Shown: positions 54,371 through 64,000 of the stretch, piece after piece
Layout: each line of letters opens with the position of its first letter
Position numbering within the stretch: the stretch's first letter is position 1
Assembly (NCBI GenBank): GCA_018136815.1
Contig: CM030936.1
Coordinates: 5,431,774 to 5,495,773, forward strand
Reading direction: 5' to 3'
Source of the DNA: Isochrysis galbana
Lineage: Eukaryota; Haptophyta; Isochrysidales; Isochrysidaceae
DNA: 64,000 nt
The notes under the pieces: generated by a model
Databases searched by the model: none
The model's input: only the letters and a program-made list of their open reading frames with translations
Told to the model about the DNA's origin: nothing
Translations under genes and position numbers: made by a program

Positions 54371-54451
54371 CGCCCAAATGGGAATGGGCATGCAGCCGAA
54401 GAAGAGGATAGACCTAAATCTAAATGACATTTATCCCTTATACTGTTCGCG

Positions 54452-54635
54452 ATTAGGGGTGGGGAGGAAAAAAATCGACTTTTCAGGAATGGGCCCAATC
54501 GGCCTTATGATGGCATGGGACGGTTTGTTGTGATGGTAGAAATGCACCTTCCAAGTCTCAGCTTCTAGTTCTTTCGCGCGCGCGCGCTCTGACGGGCGAA
54601 AAATCTCATTTTTTGGTAGGTGGTGCCCACACCTC
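54452..54635. repeat. MITE-like repeat related to 7255-7495
   Basis: Opens TTAGGGGTGGGGAGG, an A-run and TCGACTTTTCAGG, and ends GGTGGTGCCCACACCTC, which inverted resembles the opening. An (CG)n run lies inside. Confidence 0.4.
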
Positions 54636-54806
54636 ACCGGCGAGGCGCATTCTGCCAAAGCGATCGGCGTCCGACTCGGCTGCAAGCACCCATGCTTGCA
54701 CTCGCCTGATGTCGGCGTCGAGATGCGCCGTGAGCAGCATCACGAGGAGGAGCACCTCGTGCGCTGCCGCATTGTCGCATCCAGAGTATTTTATATACTC
54801 TAGGCG

Positions 54807-54935
54807 CAACTAAGTTTATACTTGGTTCACCCATGGCGGGGCACGAGCCCCCCCCCTCTCTCCACTCCTCCCCCGCCATGGGGGAGGAACCACCCACTCT
54901 CCTGGCATGCCTGATGGCTTGCCAGGAGTACACTG
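54807..54935. repeat. M1 family element
   Basis: Second, closely matching copy with ACCCATGGCGGGG and CCCCGCCATGGG forming a strong hairpin. Both lie within 600 bp, on either side of the 54452 repeat. Confidence 0.7.
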
Positions 54936-55395
54936 CCTTGCTGACCCATCCCTCTCCCCACAGGCATGGCAAAATCGCTTCGCTGAGTTCTTCTCATTGC
55001 CAACCCTGCCGCTTCAGCCTCTAACTCCCTCCCACCCGTGTGCTCCGCATGCTCGGTACGTGCGCCTCCGTCCTCAATGCCCTACACGGGTTGTACATCT
55101 CATGTTACAGCTCACCACCCATACATGCATTTACAGTCTTAGACAGCTCCACTCCATCAGTCACAAGCACTGCACAATGTTGAAATCTGCTGATGATGCA
55201 GCAAGAGCAAGAGGGAAAGGGAGGAAGAGGCACACGGGACGATATCCTCCCGCAAATCCTTCTGCTGATGATGGGCACGCGGGCCGACTGTCGACCCTCA
55301 TTCTAATGTCTTATGGCATGGATCAACTTGCGTTTGTGAAGCTTCGAGAGGATATGAACGCCGTGATGAGAGTGAGTGCGAGCTTGCACAGAGGG

Positions 55396-56601
55396 CTAGC
55401 GACGCCAGGTGCCCTTGGGGTCAACACGAATCAACTTCACGTTGAAGAGGAGAGTCTTGTCAATGAGCTCTCGATTTTGAAGGACAAAGTCAAGAGCGCG
55501 TTGTCCGGAAAAGGTGCTCGGTTTGGGGCCAACACGAGAATGAGAGGGATCGTCACTTGGGTAGCCAAGATTGGGAGGTACAACCTACAAATGTGAGCAT
55601 GAATGCATCTCGCTTAGCAAGGAGGTGAGAGGCAAATGTATCATGCTGGCCATTGGCTCTTGCGTTGCAACCAATGAGGGTCAAAATGATGACGAGGCTT
55701 GGGTGCATCAGGCGACACACGATTTGACGAACGCCGCCTTCCGCCATACTCGCTACGCCAAGTTCCAACGCTGGTATCACATCGCCAGCACCAAGCTCAA
55801 AGCGCAAGAAGTCCTCATCCTTAGCATCAAGCTCTTGAAGCCGCTTCGTTTCAAAGGGTCGACCGAAGTAGCCAATCGTATACCCTTCAATAATCGGCGC
55901 AAAACATGGTCGAATCAGCAGGCATCACATGGTACTCGCTGAAAGCAAGAAAGTGTGAGAGATACTGCTAGGATGTGCCAAAAATAAGGGGCTGCTGTAA
56001 AATGTTGCATTGTGGGTTGCCGCACCAGTCCACTCCACCACACACCGGTCGCCTTTCTGCGGAGTACGGCCCTTGCCCACCTTCCCGTCCTTATAAAGAA
56101 GTCCGTTCGCTCCCTTGGTGAAGTCCGAGTAAGACATGGCCTGGACGAGAGGAAGGGCAGGGCATGCGAGGTGCAGCATGAGGTGGGCAACAATCGTCCA
56201 TCAGCCTGCGCGCCTCCTGCTGTACCCTGCAGGTTCATTTCTTGTCATAAGATGAAAGGCCCGCGGGGTACAGCAGGACAAGTACCCCGAGGTTCGCCGC
56301 GCGCTTGCCACTTTAACACACGCACCCACTCACACTTTCAGCTCTTGTCACAAGATGCGTGCCCAGACCGCAACAAGTCCTCTTGAAGCGAATGGACGAC
56401 CACTTGACGCTGAGCGTGCACATGGGGCGGCCACACTCTCACCGTCTTGCCATAATCTTTCCCAGCGAGGCTAGGCTGATTCCCGGACGCCTGAGTGAAA
56501 GGCTCGGCCCCTGAGCGCGCAGCAGGTACCAGGCTAACCACGGCGGCAGCCAAGCAAGCCTCAACCAGCCGGCGGCGAGCGAGAAGACTGCCGACACGCA
56601 T
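55396..56601 (-). CDS. FKBP-type peptidyl-prolyl isomerase, probably plastid lumenal, 4 exons
   Basis: Exons (minus strand) 56601-56443, 56140-56026, 55884-55721 and 55584-55396 give 208 residues; all junctions are in phase. The FKBP domain runs from FTKGANGLLYKDGKVGKG through TPQKGDRCVVEWTG, YTIGYFGRPFET, FELGAGDVIPALELGV and MAEGGVRQI to VVPPNLGYP, FSGQRALDFVLQN and DKTLLFNVKLIRVD. The N-terminus has Arg-Arg-Arg before a hydrophobic stretch ending Ala-Ala-Arg-Ser-Gly-Ala (residues about 9-35), like Tat-type thylakoid-lumen leaders of plastid FKBPs. No separate ER signal is visible in front, so an upstream exon may be missing. Peptidyl-prolyl isomerase activity is assumed from family. Confidence 0.9.
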
Positions 56602-56807
56602 CGACGCCGAGAAGTTTACTTTTCTTATCTCCACGTCCAGCTGAAGATACGTAAGTGAACGACGACGGAGTAGAGAAGACGGCGCGCATGACCGGAGAAA
56701 AGAAAAAGGAACCGTCGCTTTAACTCCTCACTGCTCACTGCCGAGGACGCAAGCTTGGATTTCGTGCTCGTCGAGTCGGAAGCGCAACGTCAAAGAGGCA
56801 TGAATTC

Positions 56808-56900
56808 AACTAAGTTTATACTTAGTTCAGCAGGGGGGGGGTGCCTCGCGCCTCCCCTCTCAGGCACCAATTCCCCTCCGGCCTCCGGGGGGCCTGTCGG
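56808..56900. repeat. M1 family element
   Basis: Opens AACTAAGTTTATACTTAGTT, a perfect palindrome around TTA, followed by a G/C-rich interior like the 45812 copy. Confidence 0.65.
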
Positions 56901-57184
56901 TCAACCCCATGCTCTGCCTTTTGGCTTTTGGCATGAGTAGAGGTGCCCATCTCTAGTGGCGACCAATTGTCAAGATCGTACGACTTGCCGGAGAGCCACC
57001 GCAAGGGTCGCGAGATGACCAAGTCGATGATCGCGTTCGCTCGGACCATTGCCACGTACTGCATCGAGGTGAATGGTGAATGTCAAGTAGAGAAAATCTT
57101 CGAGTATGTTCTCATGGTTGGCGGCAAAGACGAGCGATCGCAAGAAGTTGACCATAAGGCGGCGGTTGAAAAAAAAACCTTTTA

Positions 57185-57390
57185 ATATTCTCGCCTCTCG
57201 CGTGGCACTGGATAAGCTACCGTAGCCACGCCCATTTCCCTTCCTCACCCTCATTACCCGCCTTGCGGCAGCTCCCCTCGTGCTCTACTCCGGGGCTCGG
57301 GTTATGTGGGGGTCTCGAGTTGGGCGGAGTGCACCTGTCCTCAGCGGTGCGTTCTCACCTTTCTCCTGTGCCGCCGAGTAACCTGTCTAT
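57185..57390 (+). repeat. Dispersed repeat R6, copy 1
   Basis: CGCGCGTGG...GTAGCCACGCCC, CCGCCTTGCGGCA and TGTGCCGC...AG match 63268-63495. Both copies follow a poly-A or poly-T tract. Confidence 0.7.
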
Positions 57391-57723
57391 ACTATGTGTT
57401 TTGTGTTTCGTCTATTGTCGTCGTGCGTCGTAACAGTACTTTTGCCGCTACCGGCGTCTATCTTGTGCCGCTGCGTCCGCCTTGAGCACAGCGACTCCGC
57501 TGGCAGGATCTCCCAGCTCTCCCGGGGCTACAAACCACGACCATCCCAGTAGGGCGGCCGTCCTGTGTGCCCGGAGGTGCGTTCCATCTTCGTATGCATG
57601 CAGCTCTTGGAGCATCAGGATGTCTACTCTAGCCTTTCGCGCCTGAGATAACGAGATAACACTGCGGCTAATCTGCCGCCTTTAGTGCCATTCAAGTTGT
57701 AGGTCGCGACTGTGACGGGTCCC

Positions 57724-58047
57724 TCACCTGGGTATCCGAGAGTGGAGTCGAAGGTGAGCTTTGGGCGCGGGGGTACTCTCCACCCGAGCACTCGGAGCGA
57801 TGCGCGTGCGGCTGTTGGTGCAAGGGTGACGACTACTAGGGCGGGAGCGCACTCTGGATGAAGGAAGAGACATGCGGGGCCGTTTATTTAAGCAGACTCC
57901 CGGGATCTTCTTGTGCGGGTGGAGGCGGCAGCGGATGGTGCACTTGTTTTCGATCCACGCTCCCGGGACGTCGTGGGAGAGGTTGCAGCGAACGCCCCGC
58001 TTGTTCCTGAGGCAGAGGCGCAGAGGCCCTGTGAGAAACGCGAGCAT
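57724..58047 (-). CDS. Possible small Cys/His-rich protein exon
   Basis: The frame after a TTTCTCACAG acceptor at about 58030 uses mostly G/C-ending codons and encodes a Cys/His pattern (LCLRNKRGVRCNLSH...KCTIRCRLHPHKK...VCLNK). An open frame with such codon bias could be an exon of a zinc-binding or retroelement protein. No family is recognised and both ends are uncertain. Confidence 0.25.
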   Translation of the reverse strand: MLAFLTGPLRLCLRNKRGVRCNLSHDVPGAWIENKCTIRCRLHPHKKIPGVCLNKRPRMSLPSSRVRSRPSSRHPCTNSRTRIAPSARVESTPAPKAHLRLHSRIPR

Positions 58048-58194
58048 TGCTTAGGCGGACCTTTGCCCAATACCCAGCCCCTAGGTAGCGCACCAGGGAC
58101 GGGCCGCAAGGCAGGTGGAGGGGGGGCGAGAGTTGCGGGCGAGGCTGCATAGTTAAGGTGCAGAGTCGCGCGCGCGGTGAGAATGTTAAGAAGT

Positions 58195-58620
58195 TTTTTT
58201 GTAACTTCCCACTTGGCGGAGAGTCCGAAGGGGAGCGTCATGTCGCGCGACCGCGGCGATCACTTCGGATACGGATCGCAACGAGATATCCTTGCGACCG
58301 AAGAAATCTTGCCGTCGAGCGTGAACCTTCTAGACGCTTCTAACGAACAACCCTGAGTAGCAACCAAGGGGAAGAAACACCAAAGGGGCCAAGGGCTTGC
58401 ACGTAACTTGCATCAAGGGGAAAGATTCCCTCACCTAAGAAGCGAACCTACACCGATCTCCAAGGGGAGATGGCAAATCAAACCTCGCTCAAATCTCGAG
58501 CGGATAGAGCAAGCGACTCGCTCGCCAAAAACCTTGACCGAGAAGAAAGAAGCAAGGACCTACAAGCCAAGGGTAGCGGACCTAGGGATTGTGAGAGGAA
58601 ATTTCCGAACGCCAACGCGA
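58195..58620 (-). repeat. Dispersed repeat R5, copy 3
   Basis: Complement of the 49370-49800 sequence, truncated at GTAACTTCCCAC where a T-run begins. It lacks the CT microsatellite and the far end. 58621-59317 contains no gene I recognise. Confidence 0.85.
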
Positions 58621-59317
58621 ACGCCAAACGCAAGGATTCAACGAAACCCTACCTAACCAGGCTAAGCCGAACCTACGAAGAACAGGCCTGGACGATAACG
58701 AAGGTGAGCAAGTCCCAAGAAAGAACCGGAACCCAACAAGAAACGACAAGCCTTGCAAGAAGCTAAATAAGCCTTCACAAGGTACCCCGAGAGCCTGAGA
58801 CAAGCGCGCAGCGAGCAACAGGCGACCTGGCTCCTGTCGTATTCCATACGAGGACAGACTTTTACTTTTAGCCGTGAGCTATTTTAACTCTCAAGGTCTC
58901 GTTGATGGGTATATCGTCTCTTCTCCTACTTTCGCTTGATGACATCAAACGTTCCACGATTGTCGTCCGTCTTCTGTTATACCTCGGTCGCAGCTCCCCC
59001 AGCGAGGTTTGCCCTCGTTGTTCCGTCCCCTCTGTCGCATGTCCGTGCGCTGCTAAGTTGCCTTGGTGCCGACGTTCGGTCGTCCGTCCAAGTGTGGTTA
59101 GTTTTCGCCCCGTTTGGTTTAGTTTGTCTGTCTCTGTTGGTCAGCAACTTTTTGAGTCCCCACATTGTAGCCCCTTGTGTCTACCTTGGACCTAAGAAGC
59201 TCTCCTTCTCATTCTCTCTCTCTTCCACTAGCTCGCTAGCTAGCCTCGTCTCTACTCTCCGACGCCGCGCGTCGCAATCCTCAGAACCTCCGTCTACCTC
59301 TACGCTCGAAGCGCTCG

Positions 59318-59566
59318 ATGGCAGACAATGACAACTACTCCTACCATGACCTCTCTGACATTTTCCCGCCCGCAACCAACAACGACTCTTTTACGGCCGC
59401 GTCAGCTGCCGGCTCGATCGAACGGCCCTCTGCCTACGAGCCTGTAATCATCGCATGTTCGACAGCTCCTTTGAGTCAAGATTACCCGAAAGGAGAAAAC
59501 CTGGAATCTAGACCTGACAAACAGGCTAGAAGGAACGAAACGAGAACCCGAATTCTAGGTCGCTAG
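59318..59566 (+). CDS. Possible gag N-terminus of a retroelement
   Basis: ATG 59318 opens an 82-residue acidic, Asn/Asp/Ser-rich frame (MADNDNYSYHDLSDIFPP). The downstream sequence reaches GATGAATGCGACA (about 59651-59663), an inverted form of the TGTCGCATTC terminus seen at 34851. It may be a deleted element; function is not supported beyond this. Confidence 0.25.
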   Translation: MADNDNYSYHDLSDIFPPATNNDSFTAASAAGSIERPSAYEPVIIACSTAPLSQDYPKGENLESRPDKQARRNETRTRILGR

Positions 59567-59699
59567 GGACGAACCCTACCAACCTAGGTATGCCTGAGCT
59601 TCACCGTGTGGCCGCACGGCGAAGGACCTGGATATAAGAGCCTGGAAATCGCATCATCTAGGATGAATGCGACAGGGTTCAGCCGGCCGGGTACTAACC

Positions 59700-59880
59700 T
59701 GGTACTTGGTCCCCTTCTGGGGGGCCCTCGAGGCCCCCCAGAGGACTAGCTGGGGCAGCTCAGGGGGCAGTGGAGGTTGGGGCAATGGGCAATGGGGTAG
59801 TGCCCTTGACCTCTCCTGCTCTCCTGCCTCTCCCTCGCTCGCCTCGATGGCCCTGGGTCCTGGGTGCCCTCCGGAGCTTT
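59700..59880 (+). repeat. Dispersed repeat R7, copy 2
   Basis: Matches 40525-40690, with small insertions (a doubled GGGCAATGG and CTCTCCTG). The short R3 repeat (GGGGGCGACAAGG...GGCGGCGTTCAG) follows at 60222-60272. Confidence 0.75.
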
Positions 59881-60535
59881 AGACGCAGGGTGAGGTGAAC
59901 GCTAACGGAGCAGCGGTAGCGGCGCGCGAAGACCGGGGAAAAGAAAGAAGGTAGCCTCTCCCTCCTCCCTATCCCTCCCCCCCGCGGGGGAAGGGGAGCG
60001 TCGCTTCGCTCTCTTTCCTCGCCGCCGCGCGCCGCTCGCCGCTCGCCTCGCCCCAACACACACACACACACACAAGCGCTCAAGCTTTCCCGCCACCATC
60101 CCCTTTCGCCTCCTTGTTTCTAAGTGTGGAGCTTGGCAAATGGCCCTAGCACCTAGCACAACATAATTAGTCTAGGCCACGCCAGGCTTCACTTACCCAT
60201 AGAAAAGCGCACACACGAAAACGTGGACAAGGGGGCGACAAGGCGAGAAGCAGCGGACGGCGGCGTTCAGTGAAAGGGACTCAACAGTCACCCAACAGTG
60301 AAGAGAATCCTGTTGAGAGCCCCCCCCCCCCCCCGTTGAGACCCCGTTGGCACCTTCAAAATCCCTCTTTTTTCTTATTGGGGGGCAGAACTCTTCTCGT
60401 CTCTCCCGCCCGCCCCCCTTCCCCCCCTCGCCGTCCTCTGTGTCTCTCTGGACGGCGAGGCACGCGTCTCGGCGCGCGCGCGCTCTCTCGACCTCGACTC
60501 CCTCGGGCCTCGTCCGCCGGCCCCGCAGCCCCCCG

Positions 60536-62887
60536 ATGCGGCGCAGCGCGCTCGTGGTGCTGTGCTTAGCAGGCGTAGTGAGTGCACGCACCCTCGAGGC
60601 ATGGCACGCACATCGCTCTGCCCTCTCCCTGCGAGGAGGCGCAGCGCAAGCTGGAGCGCCGGCACCTCCTCCAGAATGGGCTGAGGGGAAGCTGGCGCAG
60701 CGCGCGACGCTCTCTCTTCGGGAATCGCTCCCGTGGCTTCATCGTGCACGCATGACCGGTGTGAGGCAGTTCATCGCGACGTATCGCGCACTCTCAGACG
60801 CACAAGCGGATGAGCTGTTCTGGGGTGACGAGATTGAGTATGCATTGGTCAAGTTCGACACTGAGCGCAAGGCCGTTCGAATTTCGCTCCGTGCTGACGA
60901 GCTGCTGTCACAACTCGTCGAAAAGGAGTCTAACTATGGACGCCGCGATGGATACGGTGAGGGCGCGGCTTGGCACCCAGAGTATGGCGCATGGATGATT
61001 GAGGGGACACCACGCCTGCCGTATGGAGGCTTTACTGCAGATCTGCGCCGTGTCGAGGCGTCCATGATTCTACGCCGGAAGCGGTTGGCCGCGATGGTTG
61101 AACCTAATGAAGCGATCGTCACAATGCCTGCCTTCCCCATGATGGGAGTCGATGACTTTTGTGATCCCATGCCGAGACTTGAGCTCAACTCTTGCACAAA
61201 CTCGCCAGACATTCCAGATGCGGTTATCCTCCCGGTGCCTCGCTTCCACGCGCTTACCCGGAATATCCGCGAGCGTCGAGGCGGCAACGTCGATATTCGT
61301 GTGCCACTCATGCGCGATACTTACACCGACGAGACCGAGCTTGCGAAAGGCATCCGCATGGACGCTATGGCCTATGGCATGGGGTGTTGTTGTCTGCAGG
61401 TGCTCGCCTTATCCTGCATGTGTTTGAATGCTTTGCCCGGGTAGACCTTGCCGCTGTGCCTCCAAGAGATCAGCCCAGTCGCGACGGCGCGGCGTGGGGA
61501 CCGCACAATGTTGCTCATTTCTCACGGGCGAGATAGGCTCCTCGCCAGCTGCTAGTGCTAGTTGCGGCACGTCATAATGACTGCATCTCTCCATGCGCAG
61601 GTTACATTCCAGGCTCGCGACGCGGATGAATCGCGGCACCTCTATGACCATCTTGCAGTTTTGTCGCCCATTCTGCTGGCGCTTACGGCAGCTACCCCAG
61701 TTCTTCATGGGCGGCTGGCCGACACGGACGTTCGCTGGTCTGTTATTTCCGCATCCGTAGATGATAGGACACCAGGAGAGCGTGGTCAAGTGATGGGCGA
61801 ATCGGGCTCGCCGCACGCCACTCTATCCTCCAAAGACATGTTACAGCTGGCGGGGGGTGGCATGGTGCGGTTGCCCAAGTCGCGATATGCCTCAATATCT
61901 CGCTACTTAGCGAATTGCCAGGGCTGCCAGGAGCGGTTCAACGACCTGGAGGCACCTCTGGACCCCGAAGCACTCGCATTGCTTTATGATGCCGGTATCG
62001 ATGATTCCCTTGCCAAGCATGTTGCCCATCTTTTTACTCGCGATCCGTTAACTTTGCAGCGGGGACACGAGGTGCAATCCGTCGAGGAGACCGACCACTT
62101 TGAGGCGATTCAGTCGACCAACTGGCAGACTGTTCGATGGAAGCCGCCGCCTAAACGCAAGGCATGTGGGCCACGCGTTGGGTGGCGCGTCGAATTCCGC
62201 TCAATGGAAGTTGGCTTGACAGACTTCGAAAACGCGGCATTCACAACCTTTGTTGTCTTAGTGTCACGTGTGATCCTCGCATTCGATCTCAACCTTTACA
62301 TGCCTCTCTCACTTGTTGACGAGAATATGGCTCGTGCTCACGGCCGTGATGCCGCGCACAATGCGAAATTTCACTTCCGCAGGCACATGGCGCCACCGGA
62401 TGGAGCCGAGCCCAATCCTGATGGGACTGAAGAGATGACGATCCATGAGATCCTTTGCGGTAAGGGGGATTACTTTCCGGGACTCATCCCTCTCATCGAG
62501 GCGTACCTTGAGTCTGTGGGCTGCGATGCCGAGACGGAGGAGACCATGCATACTTACCTTGAGTTGATTCGCGCCCGTGCAGCGGGGGAGCTAAAGACGC
62601 CGGCGCAGTGGATGCGCAACCTCATCGCTGAACATCCTGAGTACAAGCACGACTCGATCATACCACAGGCAGTTGCTGCGGACCTTGTTCGTGCTTGCGT
62701 TGATGTAGCCGAGGGGAGAAGACATGAGCCGGGGCTTCTCGGTGGACACCGTATCGCGGAACTTCGCACAGATGACGCATGGTACGTCCCGCTGCGGAGG
62801 GAACTCCCAGACGCGAGGAAGCGGGTAGCGCTGCTCGAGCGATATGCATCGCGAGCCCCGTCAACAACACCCGGCAGTTCATCATGA
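60536..62887 (+). CDS. GCLC: Glutamate-cysteine ligase catalytic subunit (eukaryotic GCLC type)
   Basis: Catalyses the first, rate-limiting step of glutathione synthesis (Glu + Cys + ATP). Exons 60536-61399 and 61601-62887 join CCCLQ to VTFQAR in phase, giving 716 residues. Strong family blocks: FWGDEIEYALVKFD, PEYGAWMIEGTPRLPYGG, NIRERRG, GMGCCCLQ-VTFQ, VISASVDDRTPGE and WRVEFRSMEVGLTDFENAAF. The start ATG 60536 gives a hydrophobic signal (MRRSALVVLCLAGVVSA) followed by a basic/Ser stretch ending SLRGG, compatible with bipartite plastid targeting, whereas animal and fungal enzymes are cytosolic. The frame extends upstream without an ATG. Length is close to the usual 640-720. Confidence 0.95.
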
Positions 62888-63267
62888 TGTCAAGTTCAGA
62901 GGCGTTGAGCCACGTCGCCCGATTCAAAGGATAGAGCGGGTCCAGGTAGTGTAATTCTTCCCGCTACTTCTCCCATCAAGCCAACAAGTCAAGGTTCCAT
63001 CATAGCTCCATGGCGACACTCATTGGGGTATCGGTGCGATGGCCCTCGGTACTCCCAAATGTGGGTATCCTAGAGACACGGGGCGCGGGTCCTAATCGAA
63101 AGGGCATGGGGTCCGTCGAGCATATGCCAGCGTTCATTTGCCTACAGTGCGCCCCATTACTTTAAATCTTAGCTGATTCCGAGAGGGCGGCCTCTAGCTC
63201 ATTTGTGACGGTCTCACAATTCTCACATTCATAATGTCATGTTTGATTAACAAACAATTTTTTTGAA

Positions 63268-63495
63268 ATTTTCGCCTCGCGCGTGGCTTTGGGACTCAAC
63301 TTTGTAGCCACGCCCCTAGCTCCCTTCTCCTTTTCCCTCAACCCGCCTTGCTGCGGCATCTCCCCTTGTGCGCTACTTACTACGATTAGGGGCTCAAGTC
63401 GTGGGGGTGGAGGTGTCGAGGTTGTAGCAGGTAGCGGGGTGTACCAGCCACTCGCGGGTCGGTTCTTGCCTTCCTTTTGTGCCGCTAGGTGACTG
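63268..63495 (+). repeat. Dispersed repeat R6, copy 2
   Basis: Counterpart of 57185-57390: TCGCGCGTGG, TAGCCACGCCCC, CCGCCTTGCTGCGGCA, TGTGCCGCTAGGTG. 62888-63267 has no feature I recognise. Confidence 0.7.
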
Positions 63496-63632
63496 GTTTT
63501 AGTCGCGGTGGTTCCCGGGTGATCGGGTGATCGGGTGGCGATGTGGTGTTGTAGGTTGTAGGTTGTAGGTTTCGGTTGGAGTTGTTTGCTGATCCGTGGT
63601 GTGAAGGTGAACGGTGCATGTGCGGGTCTGGT

Positions 63633-63912
63633 TCGCCGTCGCTTTCTAAAACAATAATAAAAACATTTGAAGATTTTGGGCTACACACCTACTAGTTTCG
63701 GGACCTCCCGTCGCTAACTAACACCGCCCTTACTTCCCTCCCTCCACCTCGTTCCCTGCCCCCCTTCGTTCCTTTTTCTTCGGCTTCCGGGGTCCGGCCT
63801 TGGTGCGCTACCTAAGGCCTGGTTCGGAGTGTGGGTTTGGGCAGGCCTTTTGATCCGCTTCTTTGTACTGCGTGCCCTTTTGGGTACGTGTTGAACTCGC
63901 CGTCGCTTTCTA
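63633..63912 (+). mobile_element. SINE-like family R1 insertion with 16-bp target duplications
   Basis: TCGCCGTCGCTTTCTA at 63633-63648 is repeated at 63897-63912. The 248 bp between start with an A-rich run, ACATTTGAAGATTTTGGGC and ACACACCTACTAG, then the CT-rich middle, the GGTGCGCTACCTAAGGCC box and GGGCAGGCCTTTTG. This is the cleanest full copy. Confidence 0.85.
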
Positions 63913-63961
63913 CTTTCTAAGCGAAAGCGAGTTGTCCGGTTAGATATTCAACGTGTTTGCT

Positions 63962-64000
63962 ATGAGTGCCGAAGCCGAAATCGCTGCATATACTAATGGA
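63962..64000 (+). CDS. Start of an open frame cut by the window edge
   Basis: ATG 63962 opens MSAEAEIAAYTNG and continues past the window. Only 13 codons are visible, so no identity can be given. Confidence 0.2.
   Translation, partial: MSAEAEIAAYTNG

Noticed and set aside
54907..55596. 229-residue plus-strand frame
   Set aside because: Its second half is the antisense of FKBP exon 4 and its first half lies in an M1 repeat.
63633..63912. LTR interpretation of R1, because an ATG follows at 63962
   Set aside because: Long unique 16-bp duplications and no TG...CA ends fit target-primed insertion better than an LTR.

Overview
This is nuclear DNA of a GC-rich, repeat-laden unicellular eukaryote. 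The best fit is a flagellated marine alga with a secondary plastid (haptophyte-like, possibly stramenopile), but that placement is inference. It rests on GT-AG introns of about 95-340 nt, a myristoylated calcium-dependent kinase, an SFI1-like centrin-binding protein and an STPG axonemal protein (centriole and flagellum), a KRE6/SKN1-type beta-glucan enzyme, an FKBP with a lumenal-type leader, and a glutamate-cysteine ligase behind a signal peptide.

Layout. 1-3.1 kb: edge of an LTR-type retroelement on the minus strand, then about 950 bp of (TTCTCTC)n. 3.6-6.2 kb: seven-exon calcium-dependent protein kinase (+). 6.2-10 kb: repeats. 10.1-13.4 kb: BCCT-family transporter with a PLAC8-like tail (+). 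13.4-15.4 kb: a coding remnant split by a SINE-like insertion. 15.4-16.2 kb: secretory-type protein (-). 16.4-16.9 kb: non-autonomous hAT element with 8-bp target duplication. 18.0-20.1 kb: K+-dependent Na+/Ca2+ exchanger (+). 20.4-30.5 kb: nested and scrambled Ty1/copia elements. 31.2-33.8 kb: SFI1-like protein (-). 34.4-35.7 kb: 3' end of another LTR element. 38.8-39.5 kb: unrecognised two-exon membrane protein (-). 41.6-42.7 kb: hAT transposase remnant. 43.1-48.8 kb: two membrane-anchored glycosidase-like genes, GH16 and GH5 (+). 51.8-53.6 kb: STPG/SHIPPO gene with a duplicated 3' exon. 55.4-56.6 kb: FKBP isomerase (-). 60.5-62.9 kb: glutamate-cysteine ligase (+). The remainder is a mosaic of at least seven dispersed repeat families.

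How the genes work together. There is no operon logic. Two functional groupings are suggestive: calcium handling (kinase and exchanger), and cell-surface beta-glucan metabolism (GH16 and GH5, neighbours on one strand, both ending in a single C-terminal membrane segment). Splice junctions were inferred by reading frame, GT/AG ends and family continuity. 18 of 23 inferred donors begin GTG. The most unusual items are the SINE-like family with 16-bp target duplications, the nested copia insertion with seemingly identical LTRs, the alternating-orientation copia patchwork, the BCCT-PLAC8 fusion, and the GH5 protein with Gln at the expected nucleophile position.
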